Shown here piece by piece: positions 32,872 through 42,008 of a stretch of 64,000 bases of DNA (position 1 is the first letter of the stretch; each line of letters starts with the position of its first letter). Source of the stretch: CADEFX01 sp046154585 (GTDB taxonomy: Bacteria > Pseudomonadota > Alphaproteobacteria > Rhizobiales > Hyphomicrobiaceae); assembly GCA_046154585.1 (NCBI GenBank), contig JBJXDX010000141.1:1-64000 (forward strand), given 5' to 3'. A program made the translations under genes and the position numbers. The notes beneath the pieces are model-generated. The model was not told the DNA's origin and did no database searches. It saw nothing but the letters and a program-made list of their open reading frames with translations.

Positions 32872-33792
32872 ATGCTGTCCTTCATCCTGAAACGCCTCGC
32901 CTCCACGATCCCCGCACTGTTCCTCGTCATCACCATCGCCTTTTTCCTAATGCGCGTGGCGCCCGGCGGCCCGTTCGATCTGGAACGCCCCCTGGAAGCC
33001 AAGGTGATGGAGAACCTGAACCGCATCTACAAGCTCGACCGGCCGCTGTGGGAGCAATACTGGCTATACCTCTCAGCGCTGCTGCAGGGCGACTTCGGCC
33101 CGTCCTTCTACTACCGCGATTTCTCCGTCGGAGAATTGCTGGCCCGCGGACTGCCGGTGTCGATCGCCCTCGGCTTCTGCGCGCTCGCCGTCGCGCTGAT
33201 CCTCGGCGTCGCGCTCGGCGTGCTCGCCGCCCTGCGCCGCAATCATCCTGTGGACTACACCGTCACCGGCCTCGCCACCTTCGGCATCACCGTGCCGACC
33301 TTCGTCACCGCGCCCATGCTGCAGATCCTGTTCGCGCTGTCGCTCGCATGGCTGCCGGTCGCCGGCTGGAACAACGGTGCACCTGCCAACATGATCCTGC
33401 CGGTCACCGCACTCGCACTGCCGCAGATCGCCATCATCGCGCGTCTCACGCGCGCCGCCATGATCGAAGCCCTGCGCGCCAACCATATCCGCACGCTGCG
33501 CGCGCTCGGCCTCGGCCCCGCGACCGTCGTCCGCCATGCCCTGCGCGCTGCCGCCCTCCCCGTCGTCTCCTATCTCGGACCCGCCGCAGCGGCCCTGCTC
33601 ACCGGCTCCGTCGTCATCGAAACCATCTTCGGACTGCCCGGCGTCGGCCGCTACTTCGTGGAAGGCGCCCTCAACCGCGACTACACCCTGGTCATGGGCA
33701 CAGTCGTGCTCATCGCGGTGTTCGTGATGGCCTTCAACCTCGTCGTCGACATCGCCTACGCCGTGCTCGACCCGCGCGTGCGCCATGAGTAA
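32872..33792 (+). CDS. peptide ABC transporter permease, OppB/DppB type
   Basis: 306 residues from ATG 32872. N-terminal MLSFILKRLASTIPALFLVITIAFFLMRVAPGGPF is the OppB signature. Six transmembrane helices follow, with the cytoplasmic EAA loop (ANHIRTLRALGLGPATVVRHALR, about 204-226) that docks with the ATPase. The C-terminal hydrophobic block TGSVVIETIFGLPGVGRYFVEGAL is conserved. Its end overlaps the next permease gene by 8 bp. Confidence 0.92.
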   Translation: MLSFILKRLASTIPALFLVITIAFFLMRVAPGGPFDLERPLEAKVMENLNRIYKLDRPLWEQYWLYLSALLQGDFGPSFYYRDFSVGELLARGLPVSIALGFCALAVALILGVALGVLAALRRNHPVDYTVTGLATFGITVPTFVTAPMLQILFALSLAWLPVAGWNNGAPANMILPVTALALPQIAIIARLTRAAMIEALRANHIRTLRALGLGPATVVRHALRAAALPVVSYLGPAAAALLTGSVVIETIFGLPGVGRYFVEGALNRDYTLVMGTVVLIAVFVMAFNLVVDIAYAVLDPRVRHE

Positions 33793-34906
33793 CGTCGCCA
33801 CCTCGACCGCCGGCATCGAAGGCCGCTCCCCATGGGCCGAAGCGCGCACGCGCTTCCTCGGCAATCGCGCCGCAGCGGCGAGTTGCCTGTTCCTCGCCGT
33901 GATGGCGCTGGCCTGCCTCGTCGGCCCCGCCGTCACCGGCCACCCATACGACCGCGTCTATCAGGATTACGTGCGCACGCCGGCGAGCCTCACCGCCCGC
34001 CCCGCGCCCGCCGACGCCGTGGCCGCCATGTCCCGTCTCGGTGCCCGCATGCGCGCCACCGTGCTCGACGCGCAGGTCACAGGCGATACCATCCGCTTCA
34101 CGCTTACCGCGCTCCGCCCCATCGACGAGCGGCTCCTCGCCTACGTCGAGCGCTCCGATCTGTTCGGCCCCGCCCGCATCATCGAGCGCCGCAACGACGG
34201 CGCAGTGCTCATCGCCGAGGCGCCCATCGAGTACCGCCGCTTCCTGTTTGGCACCGACGCCAACGGCCGCGATCTGCTGACCCGCACGCTCGTCGCCGGC
34301 CGCATCTCGCTCGCCATCGGCTTGCTCGCCACGCTGGTCGCGCTGGTGATCGGCGTCACCTACGGCGCCGTTGCCGGCTACCTCGGCGGCCGCACCGACC
34401 TCCTCATGATGCGCGCCGTCGACATCCTCTACGCGCTGCCCTTCATCTTCTTCGTCATCCTCCTGGTTGTGTTCTTCGGCCGCAACGTCATCCTCATGTT
34501 TCTCGCCGTCGGCGCCATCGAATGGCTCGACATGGCCCGCATCGTGCGCGGCCAGACCCTCTCGCTGCGCCGCCAGGAGTACGTGCAGGCCGCCGAGTCG
34601 CTCGGCGTCGACACCTGGGGCATTCTCAAGCGCCACATCGTGCCGAACCTGCTCGGCCCCGTCGTCGTCTACATGACGCTTCTGGTGCCGCGCGTCATAC
34701 TGCTGGAAAGCTTCCTGTCGTTCCTCGGCCTCGGCGTGCAGGAGCCTATGACGAGCTGGGGCGTGCTGATCGCCGATGGCGCCCGCAACATTCAGGGCGC
34801 CACGTGGATGCTGACGTTCCCCGCGCTGTTCCTGGTGGCCACACTGTTCGCGCTGAACTTCATCGGCGACGGCCTGCGCGACGCGCTCGATCCGAAGGAT
34901 CGCTGA
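33785..34906 (+). CDS. peptide ABC transporter permease, OppC/DppC type
   Basis: 373 residues, overlapping both neighbours. Transmembrane helix 1 is at about 30-50, then a long 100-residue hydrophilic periplasmic insert (about 55-155), then the permease core with FLFGTDANGRDLLTRTLVAGRISLAIG, the EAA loop (VQAAESLGVDTWGILKRHIVPN, about 268-289) and LLESFLSFLGLGVQEPMTSWG. The large insert makes it longer than standard DppC and recalls YejE-like proteins. It ends TGATG into the ATPase. Confidence 0.92.
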   Translation: MSNVATSTAGIEGRSPWAEARTRFLGNRAAAASCLFLAVMALACLVGPAVTGHPYDRVYQDYVRTPASLTARPAPADAVAAMSRLGARMRATVLDAQVTGDTIRFTLTALRPIDERLLAYVERSDLFGPARIIERRNDGAVLIAEAPIEYRRFLFGTDANGRDLLTRTLVAGRISLAIGLLATLVALVIGVTYGAVAGYLGGRTDLLMMRAVDILYALPFIFFVILLVVFFGRNVILMFLAVGAIEWLDMARIVRGQTLSLRRQEYVQAAESLGVDTWGILKRHIVPNLLGPVVVYMTLLVPRVILLESFLSFLGLGVQEPMTSWGVLIADGARNIQGATWMLTFPALFLVATLFALNFIGDGLRDALDPKDR

Positions 34907-36504
34907 TGCCGTCGCCCCTCCTGTCCATCCGCGATCTCGAAGTCGAATTCAGCGTCGCCGGCGGCACGGTCCACGCCGCGCGCGGCGTCTCCCTCGATGT
35001 CGCCAAGGGCGAAACGCTGGCCATTGTCGGTGAGTCGGGATCGGGCAAAAGCCAGCTCATGATGGCCGCCCTCGGCCTGCTGGCCTCGAACGGCCGCGCA
35101 CGCGGCTCGGTCCTGTTTCACGGCGACGAGATATTGGGCAAGCCTGAGCGCGACCTCGATCGCATCCGCGGAGCCCGCATCGGCATGATCTTTCAGGAGC
35201 CGATGACCTCGCTCGATCCGCTCTATCGCATCGGGCATCAGATCGCCCTGCCGCTGCGCCGCCATGGCGGCCTCGATACCGCCGCTGCCCACGAGCGCGC
35301 CCTGGAACTGCTGCGGCTCGTTCACATTCCCGATGCGGAGCGCCGCATCGACGCCTATCCACACGAGCTCTCCGGCGGCCAGCGCCAGCGCGTCATGATC
35401 GCCATGGCCATCGCCAACAATCCCGATCTGCTCATCGCCGACGAGCCCACCACCGCCCTCGACGTCACCGTGCAAGCACAGATCCTCGCGCTGCTCGCCG
35501 AGCTCAAGCAGCGCCTTGGCATGGCCATCATCTTCATCAGCCACGACCTCAACATCGTGCGCCGCTTCGCCGACCGCGTCGCCGTCATGCACAACGGCAA
35601 ACTGATTGAAAGCGGCCCCACCGCCACCCTCTTTGCCCATCCCCGCGAGGCTTATACGCGCAGCCTGATCGCCGCCGAGCCAGCCGGCCGCAAGCCGCCG
35701 TTCGCCGCCGATGCGCCGATGCTGCTCGATGCCCGCAACGTCCGCGTCGCCTTCCGCCTGCCGCGTCGCCTGTTCCAGCCACAGCCGCCCGATCTGGTTG
35801 CGGTCGACGACGTTTCGCTCGACGTGCGCCAGGGCCAGACACTCGGCATCGTCGGCGAATCCGGCTCCGGCAAATCGACGCTCGGCCGCGCGCTGCTACA
35901 GCTATTTCAGGGCACCGGCACGGTCACGTTCTCCGGCCGGCGCCTCGACGGTCTCACGCGACCCGAGCTGCGCCCGCTGCGGCGCGATCTCGGCGTCGTC
36001 TTCCAGGATCCCTTCGGCTCGCTCTCGCCGCGCCTCACCGTCGGTGAGATCATCAGCGAGGGCCTGCTGGTGCATGAGCCATCGCTCAGCCACCGCGACC
36101 GCGATCAGCGCGCAGCCGCAGCCTTGGAGGAGGTGCGGCTCGATCCCGCCACGCGCAACCGCTATCCGCACGAGTTCTCCGGCGGCCAGCGCCAACGCAT
36201 CGCCATCGCCCGCGCCATGGTCCTGCGCCCGCGCCTGCTGCTGCTCGACGAGCCCACCTCGTCCCTCGACCGCACCGTGCAGAAGGCCATCGTCGAGTTG
36301 CTGCGCGACCTGCAGCAGCGCTTCGGTCTGACCTACCTTTTCATCAGCCACGATCTCGCCGTCGTCCGCGCCATGGCCGACCGCATCATCGTCATGAAGG
36401 ACGGCCGCATCGTCGAGGAAGGCGGCACCGACGCCATTCTCTCGCATCCCGAGCATCCCTACACGCGCGAGCTGATGGCCGCCGCGTTCGCCGCGCAGGC
36501 CTGA
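34906..36504 (+). CDS. dual-domain peptide ABC transporter ATPase
   Basis: 532 residues from ATG 34906 (TGATG overlap). Two full nucleotide-binding domains are fused. Domain 1 has Walker A GESGSGKS (42-49), Q-loop MIFQEPMTSLDP, signature LSGGQRQRV and Walker B LLIADEPTT. Domain 2, from about residue 270, has GESGSGKST, FQDPFGSLSPR, FSGGQRQRI and LLLDEPTSSLD. Each has the C-terminal oligopeptide-type HPxxxYTR extension. This resembles YejF/GsiA-type fused ATPases. An upstream extension to 33832 in the same frame is spurious because it overlaps the permease. Confidence 0.95.
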   Translation: MPSPLLSIRDLEVEFSVAGGTVHAARGVSLDVAKGETLAIVGESGSGKSQLMMAALGLLASNGRARGSVLFHGDEILGKPERDLDRIRGARIGMIFQEPMTSLDPLYRIGHQIALPLRRHGGLDTAAAHERALELLRLVHIPDAERRIDAYPHELSGGQRQRVMIAMAIANNPDLLIADEPTTALDVTVQAQILALLAELKQRLGMAIIFISHDLNIVRRFADRVAVMHNGKLIESGPTATLFAHPREAYTRSLIAAEPAGRKPPFAADAPMLLDARNVRVAFRLPRRLFQPQPPDLVAVDDVSLDVRQGQTLGIVGESGSGKSTLGRALLQLFQGTGTVTFSGRRLDGLTRPELRPLRRDLGVVFQDPFGSLSPRLTVGEIISEGLLVHEPSLSHRDRDQRAAAALEEVRLDPATRNRYPHEFSGGQRQRIAIARAMVLRPRLLLLDEPTSSLDRTVQKAIVELLRDLQQRFGLTYLFISHDLAVVRAMADRIIVMKDGRIVEEGGTDAILSHPEHPYTRELMAAAFAAQA

Positions 36505-36582
36505 CATACCGTGACGTTGCACTTGCGCCCACGCGCCGATCGCGCGAGCTTCATCGCACGACAGCAAACGCGAGCACCCGTC

Positions 36583-37518
36583 ATGGCCGAGCATCTCCTC
36601 AAATCCAATCCCGAGACCGTGCATTGGGGCTATTTCGACGCCTCGTTGAAGCCCGTGCTTACCATCGCTAGTGGCGATCGCGTGACGGTGGAGACCGTGA
36701 GCGGCGCCCCCGAAGTCATGCCGAAGAGCGGCTTCAAGCTGCCGCCTGAGCTCGAGGAAATCCACCGCACCGTGCCGCGCAAGCTGCCCGGCCACCTCCT
36801 CACCGGCCCCATTGCCGTCAGCGGCGGCGAGCCGGGCCACGTGCTGGAGGTCGCCATCGAGGACATCAAGCTGCGCCAGGACTGGGGCTACAACGTCATC
36901 CGTCCGCTCGCCGGTGCGCTCCCCGACGACTTCACCGAGGTCCGTCTCGTCCACATTCCCTGCGATCTGGAGAAGAGCGTCGGCCGCCTGTCATGGGGCG
37001 CGGAAGTCCCGCTGCGTCCGTTCTTCGGCGTCATGGGCGTCGCGCCGCCGCCCGCCTGGGGCATGATCTCGTCGCTGCCGCCGCGCAAGCATGGTGGCAA
37101 CCTCGACAACAAGGAGCTGGTCGCGGGCACCCGCCTGTTCCTCCCCGTGCACGTGCCGGGCGGATTGCTGTCCGTCGGCGACGGCCACGGCGCGCAAGGC
37201 GACGGCGAAGTCTGCGTCACCGCCATCGAGACCGCGCTCACCGGCACCTTCAAGATCACGCTGCGCAAGGACATGACGCTCGAATGGCCGCGCGCCGAGA
37301 CCGACACGCACGTCATCACCATGGCGTTCTATCCCGACCTCGACGTGGCGGCACGCAGCGCTCTCCGGCAGATGATCGCGCTGCTGGGCGAGCGCCGCGG
37401 CCTCTCCCGCGAGGACGCCTACATGCTCTGCAGTCTCGCCGCCGACCTGCGCATCACGCAGTTCGTCAACCAGAACAACGGCGTCCACGTCATGCTGGAG
37501 CAGAAATACTTCCAGTAA
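36583..37518 (+). CDS. acetamidase/formamidase family protein
   Basis: 311 residues from ATG 36583. The family pattern is seen in NPETVHWGYFDASLKPVLTIASGDRVTVETVSG, GPIAVSGGEPGHVLEVAIEDI, the long loop RPFFGVMGVAPPPAWGMISSLPPRKHGGNLDNKEL, then LFLPVHVPGGLLSVGDGHGAQGDGEVCVTAIE. The conserved Asp-Gly-His (VGDGHGAQGDGE) near residue 207 contributes to the zinc site. Family members release ammonia from short amides or formamide. It follows the peptide ATPase by 78 bp, probably in the same transcript, and may process imported amide compounds. Confidence 0.88.
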   Translation: MAEHLLKSNPETVHWGYFDASLKPVLTIASGDRVTVETVSGAPEVMPKSGFKLPPELEEIHRTVPRKLPGHLLTGPIAVSGGEPGHVLEVAIEDIKLRQDWGYNVIRPLAGALPDDFTEVRLVHIPCDLEKSVGRLSWGAEVPLRPFFGVMGVAPPPAWGMISSLPPRKHGGNLDNKELVAGTRLFLPVHVPGGLLSVGDGHGAQGDGEVCVTAIETALTGTFKITLRKDMTLEWPRAETDTHVITMAFYPDLDVAARSALRQMIALLGERRGLSREDAYMLCSLAADLRITQFVNQNNGVHVMLEQKYFQ

Positions 37519-37546
37519 GCCCACCTCTCGCGCCAAGGAGCCTCGG

Positions 37547-38689
37547 TTGTCCCACGTCGATCTCGCTTTCACAGAGCCTGAGTTCAAGGCCCGCCTTGCC
37601 GCCGTCCGCAAGGCCATGGACGCAGCCGAGGTCGATGTGGCGATCCTCGACGACATCGAAACCATGACCTGGGTTTCGGGCTTCGGCATATCCGAGACGC
37701 TGTGGCGGGCCTGCATCGTCCCCCGCACCGATGAGCCTTTCCTCATCGTTCGCAGCCTGGACATCGTGCCGGCACGCGAACGGTCCTGGCTGCCCGACAT
37801 CGTCGGCTTCAAGGATTGGGACGATCCCGTCGAGATTCTGATTCAAGAGCTGAGGCGCCGACGGCTCGATCAGGCGAGCATCGGCATTGAATTCCAATCG
37901 CAATCGATGTCGATTGCGCGTTTCCAGCAGTTGACGTCTTCCGTGCCGGGGGGTCGATTGAAGGACCTCGGCGGCCGTCTGCGCGTGCTGCGGACGATCA
38001 AATCGGAGGCCGAAATCGCCTATCTGCGGCGCGCTGCGGAGATCTGCGACGCGGCTCTCATCAACGCCGTCAAGGTCGTGCGTGTCGGCGGCACGCAGCG
38101 CGACGTCGTCAAAGCCGCCGGCATGACCTATCTCGAGATGGGCGCCGATACCGGTCCGGTCGGACCCATCACGTCAGGCGTTGGCTGGGGTGCGCTGCAT
38201 GGCAATGAGCACACGCAGCCGATCGAGCCCGGCGCCATCGTCCATATCGAGCTCACCCCGCGCGTGCGCGGCTACAGCGCCAGGATCATGCGCTCCGTCA
38301 CTGTCGCGCCGCCCACACCGCGCCAGATCGAGATCATGCAGGCCCTGATCGAGATCCAGGATGCCCAGCTCAAGGCCATCGTGCCTGGGGCGAAGGCCCG
38401 CGACATCGATGCGCTGGTGCGCGAGCCCGTGATACGGCGCGGCTTCAGGCCCTCGTTCGACAACATCACCGGCTATACGCTCGGCTGCTTCCCAGGAACC
38501 ACGCAGAAGGTCAGCGATCTCTCGCACGCGTTTACCCCGCTGGCCAATTGGACCATCGCCAAGGGCATGACCCTGCACATGTACGTCTCGGCCGAGGGAC
38601 TGGCGGTCAGTGAGTCGATTGTCGTTCGCGAGACGGGCATCGAGCGCCTGACCCGGAGTGAGCGCAAGCTGTTTTCCGTGCCGGCATAA
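37547..38689 (+). CDS. M24 (aminopeptidase P/creatinase) fold protein with altered metal site
   Basis: 380 residues from TTG 37547, with AAGGAG upstream. Creatinase N-terminal domain at about 5-140 (VDVAILDDIETMTWVSGFG) and pita-bread domain at about 150-370 (IAYLRRAAEICDAALINAVKVV, GPITSGVGWGALHGNEHTQP, NITGYTLGC). In place of the usual Asp-Gly and Ser-Asp-Ile metal ligands it has HIELTPRVRG and YSARIMRS, and the EPG motif near the end is MYVSAEG; the last Glu (SESIVV) is kept. Metal-dependent peptidase activity is therefore unlikely, and a creatinase-like, metal-free hydrolase is the better guess. It ends the peptide/amide operon. Confidence 0.85.
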   Translation: MSHVDLAFTEPEFKARLAAVRKAMDAAEVDVAILDDIETMTWVSGFGISETLWRACIVPRTDEPFLIVRSLDIVPARERSWLPDIVGFKDWDDPVEILIQELRRRRLDQASIGIEFQSQSMSIARFQQLTSSVPGGRLKDLGGRLRVLRTIKSEAEIAYLRRAAEICDAALINAVKVVRVGGTQRDVVKAAGMTYLEMGADTGPVGPITSGVGWGALHGNEHTQPIEPGAIVHIELTPRVRGYSARIMRSVTVAPPTPRQIEIMQALIEIQDAQLKAIVPGAKARDIDALVREPVIRRGFRPSFDNITGYTLGCFPGTTQKVSDLSHAFTPLANWTIAKGMTLHMYVSAEGLAVSESIVVRETGIERLTRSERKLFSVPA

Positions 38690-38870
38690 ACTCTGGCGAG
38701 CGCATAGCACCACCGGACAAGGCGCGATACAGCGCTGAGCCGGCGCCGCGCAATGAAGCACGGAGGCTCTTGCCAACAAAGCCGACGGGTGCGTGTTTCC
38801 AAGCCGAGGAGAAGTGCTAGTCTGCCGCTGGCCACCCAGACCAGGGAGGCGTCTCAAGGAGTGCCAAGCT

Positions 38871-39311
38871 ATGACAGCAAAATACTCCGGGGGGTGCTCG
38901 CATGTGCACGTCACCTCCTCCGCCGAACCCATCGACAACCACGAATGCCACTGCAATGTCTGCAAGTCCGTGACCAAGCAACACACCACGCACGTGGCCT
39001 TCTTCAATTACGGCGACCTGAAGGTCGATCACCCCGAGAAGATCAAGCGCGTCCCGTTCAACGCCGATAATCCAGGCGGTCCGCTGGAGATCTGCCTTTG
39101 CACCGAATGCAATTCGGTGCTGATGCTGGACGACAAACAGCATCGCATCCGCGTCGCCGTGCCGAACGTCATGGGGTACGACACCGCCAAGTTTCCAAAG
39201 GCGACCTACCATGCCTTCTGGGACGAAACGAAGGGATACCCCAAGCCGTCGGATGGCCGGCCGGTGCATCCGGGGTTGCGGCCAGACTTCGCGTGGCCCG
39301 CTGGCTCGTGA
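38871..39311 (+). CDS. GFA family (glutathione-dependent formaldehyde-activating fold) protein
   Basis: 146 residues from ATG 38871, with AAGGAG upstream. The Gfa-type zinc fold is shown by the Cys sets: GGCSHVHV, HECHCNVCKS (CxxxxCxC pattern) and ICLCTECNSVLML. The C-terminal half (AVPNVMGYDTAKFPKATYHAFWDETKGYPK) is typical of the family. Most such proteins are not the formaldehyde enzyme, and the role is unknown. Confidence 0.86.
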   Translation: MTAKYSGGCSHVHVTSSAEPIDNHECHCNVCKSVTKQHTTHVAFFNYGDLKVDHPEKIKRVPFNADNPGGPLEICLCTECNSVLMLDDKQHRIRVAVPNVMGYDTAKFPKATYHAFWDETKGYPKPSDGRPVHPGLRPDFAWPAGS

Positions 39312-39370
39312 CGCAGCACATCGTGTAGCGGCGGTGGGTGGCGAACCCGCTTCGTTTCACCACCCGTCGT

Positions 39371-39435
39371 CGCGGCGGAGCCGCGCTACGCGCGGACGCG
39401 GCGGAGCCGCGCTACGCAGACTCGGCGGAGCCGCC
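39371..39435. repeat. GC-rich tandem repeat
   Basis: CGCGGCGGAGCCGCGCTACG occurs at 39371 and again at 39397 (26-bp period), then a shorter CGGCGGAGCCGCC at 39423. Each unit is itself partly palindromic (GCGGCGGAGCCGC). It lies between the GFA gene and the convergent TPR gene. Confidence 0.6.
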
Positions 39436-39483
39436 TGATGCGACCGTCGATTCTTACCGCAAGCGCAACTCGTACCGGACCTT

Positions 39484-40839
39484 TTAGTGCGCCACCCTCC
39501 GCGCCGCCTCGGCATAGCCGATGCGTTGCTCCGGCGCCACCGGATGCCGGCTCTTGACGCGCGCCAGCAGCCGCCGCGCATCCTCGTCGGAGCCCGCCGC
39601 CACCGCGCAATCGAGGAACAGCTGCTCCAGCACATCCTGCTGCGCGTGGCTGCCGCCGAGGCGATACATGCCCTCGACCGCCGGGCGCATCAGCGCGCAC
39701 GCCCCGGCCAAATCGCCCCTGGCACGCGCAACCACCGCCTCCGAGATCGGCAACGCGTAGTCGCGCACCACCGGCGCCAGCGTGCGTTCATCGTGCGTCG
39801 CGAACGAGCGCATGCCCTCGATCATGCGCCCGGCCGCCTCGAAGCGGCGCGTCGCCGCCAGCGCCATCATCCAGTGCGGCAGCGTGAATGCCGACAGGCA
39901 GTCGCCGACGCGCGTCTCCGCCTTGTCCGCCACTTCCTCCCAGCGCGAACCGACATCGACGCCCTGCCGCTCCAGCCGGAACAGCATCGACGCCGCATTC
40001 TGCACGTCGATGTAGAGGTCGGGCTGCGATTGCGTCAGCGGCGACTGCAGATTGCGAAAGCGGCGATCGTAGAGCCCCAGCACCTCGTCGAACTCGCGCC
40101 GCTCCAGGTGATAAAGCCCCCGATGCCACCACAGGTGATGCATCAGATTGTTGCCGCCGTGCCAGTGCGGCTCGAGATCCGCGAGCCAGGCGATGCCGTC
40201 CGCGTGCCGGCCCTGCATTTCCATCACATGGGCCACCGCATGCGCCGCCCACAGGTCACCCTTGTCGATGGTGATCGCTTCACGCCCGGCCGGCTCGGCG
40301 AGCGCGTAGTTGCCGCTCTCCTCGTGCGCAAAGCAGCGGCACGCGAGCAGCGAGCCCCAGCCCGGCAGCTCGCTGGACCACTTCGGCATCGCCTTCTCCA
40401 CCTCGCGCACCATGACGTCGGCGCGGCCGAGCCAGAACGCATTGAAGTGATGCAGGCGAAACGCCAGCACGTCGCGCGGATGCCCATCGAGGATCTCCTC
40501 CCACGTCGCCAGCGTGCGATCGAGATCGCCGTCGATCCAATGCCCCAGCGCCGCCACGTGCGCCTGCTCGCGCCGCGTCGCCGTTGCACTTGCTGCACGC
40601 GCCGCCGCCAGCGCCTCCACGGCCATCGGCACGTTCGCCTGCTTGAACGAGAGCATCGCGAAATAGCCCTTCACCGTCTGCCCAAGAGCGAATGCGGGAT
40701 CGGCATCGAGCATTTCCTTCACGCGCGCGGCCGTGTCGGCGCGATACTTGAGGTATCCCGTGACGGTGGCATTGAAGGCCGTTGCGGCCTCCGCACCGGC
40801 ACAGGTCAACGGCAGGCCGTGCAGATCGAGGTGGGGCAT
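39484..40839 (-). CDS. tetratricopeptide repeat protein, TTC38 family
   Basis: 451 residues, all-helical, with repeats across the chain. The TTC38-like signature includes DLHGLPLTCAGAEAATAFNATVTGYLKY, LALGQTVKGYFAMLSFK-like (ALGQTVKGYFAMLSFKQ), WLGRADVMVREVEKAMPKWSS, GDLWAAHAVAHVMEMQGRHADG and GGNNLMHHLWWHRGLYHLERREFDEVLGLYD. TPR38 proteins are predicted scaffolds with no defined enzyme function. The shadow open frame on the opposite strand is ignored. A 157-bp region separates it from the divergent OsmC gene. Confidence 0.85.
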   Translation of the reverse strand: MPHLDLHGLPLTCAGAEAATAFNATVTGYLKYRADTAARVKEMLDADPAFALGQTVKGYFAMLSFKQANVPMAVEALAAARAASATATRREQAHVAALGHWIDGDLDRTLATWEEILDGHPRDVLAFRLHHFNAFWLGRADVMVREVEKAMPKWSSELPGWGSLLACRCFAHEESGNYALAEPAGREAITIDKGDLWAAHAVAHVMEMQGRHADGIAWLADLEPHWHGGNNLMHHLWWHRGLYHLERREFDEVLGLYDRRFRNLQSPLTQSQPDLYIDVQNAASMLFRLERQGVDVGSRWEEVADKAETRVGDCLSAFTLPHWMMALAATRRFEAAGRMIEGMRSFATHDERTLAPVVRDYALPISEAVVARARGDLAGACALMRPAVEGMYRLGGSHAQQDVLEQLFLDCAVAAGSDEDARRLLARVKSRHPVAPEQRIGYAEAARRVAH

Positions 40840-40996
40840 GCGAGCCTCATCGCCTTGGGACGGACAAACGGAACTCTAAGGCGCTGCCCGACGACGGGCA
40901 ACGCGCCTCTAACCCTGCATCTCGGACGATTGTTCGCTCTGTTCCCGGCGCGGCTGAGGCGCTAGGACTCACGTCACGAAGCCACAGGAGACGCTC

Positions 40997-41503
40997 ATGG
41001 ATGCCGCGCAACTGAAAGCCCTGCAAGCGCCGCTCAAGGACCGGTATCGCACCGAGCCCGGCGCCGCTGTCATCACTTTGAAGGCCGAAGGCCGGCTCGG
41101 CGAGGGCGCCACCTGCTCCGTCAAAACTGCCAAGGCTCTCGTCGAAGCCGGTCTGCATCCGGCCACCGGAGGCAGCGGCATGCACGCCTGCTCCGGCGAC
41201 ATGCTTCTGGAGTCGCTCGCCGCCTGCGCCGGCGTCACGCTCAACGCCGTCGCCACCGCGCTCGGCCTCACGATCCGCAACGCACTGGTAAAAGTGGAAG
41301 GCGACCTCGACTTCCGCGGCACGCTCGGCGTCGCCAAGGACGCCCCGGTGGGATTTCGCGATATCCGCCTCGCCTTCGAGATCGACGGCGATCTCACAGA
41401 CGAGCAGAAAGCCACTCTGCTAAAGCTCACGGAGCGCTATTGCGTTGTTTATCAAACACTCCGCCAGCCGCCGCCGGTGGCCGTCAGCATGGCGGCAGAA
41501 TGA
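40997..41503 (+). CDS. OsmC family protein
   Basis: 168 residues, CAGGAGA before the ATG. OsmC/Ohr fold with GGSGMHACSGDMLLESLAACAGVTLNAVATALG holding the first redox Cys and ERYCVVYQTLRQPPPVAV the second. The peroxidatic/resolving Cys pair is retained (Cys in CAGVTL and Cys in RYCVVY), suggesting thiol-dependent peroxidase activity. A second OsmC-type protein lies at 50552. Confidence 0.88.
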   Translation: MDAAQLKALQAPLKDRYRTEPGAAVITLKAEGRLGEGATCSVKTAKALVEAGLHPATGGSGMHACSGDMLLESLAACAGVTLNAVATALGLTIRNALVKVEGDLDFRGTLGVAKDAPVGFRDIRLAFEIDGDLTDEQKATLLKLTERYCVVYQTLRQPPPVAVSMAAE

Positions 41504-41737
41504 GGGGGCGCGCCGCCACAAAAATTTCATGCGAATCGCGTTCAAAGGGTGAACAAAGGCCGTCAAGTCCCAGAATGGGCTGTGTGTTTCACGAATATTT
41601 ACCAATTTTCTCTTGACGTGAGGACTTTATGTCGCATGATGACTCTTGTGGGACTGAAGCGGCATCCGAGCGTTGAGTACCAGGGGGCAGTCGTGCGGAC
41701 ACAGCGGGGAGCAAGTGAATCTCGAAGGCGTACAGAG

Positions 41738-41989
41738 ATGGGCATCGAGACTCTCCAAAAGGCGGCGCTAGCGGCAGGCTTCGCCATGGCGACGCCGGAC
41801 GACAATCCCCCGGCTGCAGACATCGCACCATCGCCGGTGCATGAGCCCTTCCGTCAGACTGGCCAGTGGCTGGTTCCGGTTGCGGGGACACCGCAGCATC
41901 ACTCGACGGCCCGCGACAGCCTCGCGACGGCGCTCGCCTGGGTCAGAAATCACCTTCCGATGACGGGCGGCGGTCGCGCCCCGGCCTGA
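41738..41989 (+). CDS. small protein, unrecognised
   Basis: 83 residues if started at ATG 41738 (MGIETLQKAALAAGFAMA). No domain is visible: Pro/His-rich middle, C-terminal helix ATALAWVRNHLPMTGG. The AT-rich leader at 41590-41660 (TTTACCAATTTTCTCTTGACG) could hold a promoter. Coding status is uncertain. Confidence 0.35.
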   Translation: MGIETLQKAALAAGFAMATPDDNPPAADIAPSPVHEPFRQTGQWLVPVAGTPQHHSTARDSLATALAWVRNHLPMTGGGRAPA

Positions 41990-42008
41990 CCATCTCAGGC
42001 CATCGCGG

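Noticed and set aside
33832..34905. In-frame upstream extension of the peptide ABC ATPase
   Set aside because: It runs inside the OppC gene, is Arg/His-rich and has no start signal; the real start is ATG 34906.
39371..39435. Possible CRISPR-like array
   Set aside because: The repeat period is 26 bp with near-identical units and no variable spacers; it is a GC-rich tandem repeat.
39487..40965. 492-residue frame opposite the TPR38-like gene
   Set aside because: Shadow of the real gene on the minus strand; no domain or signal.
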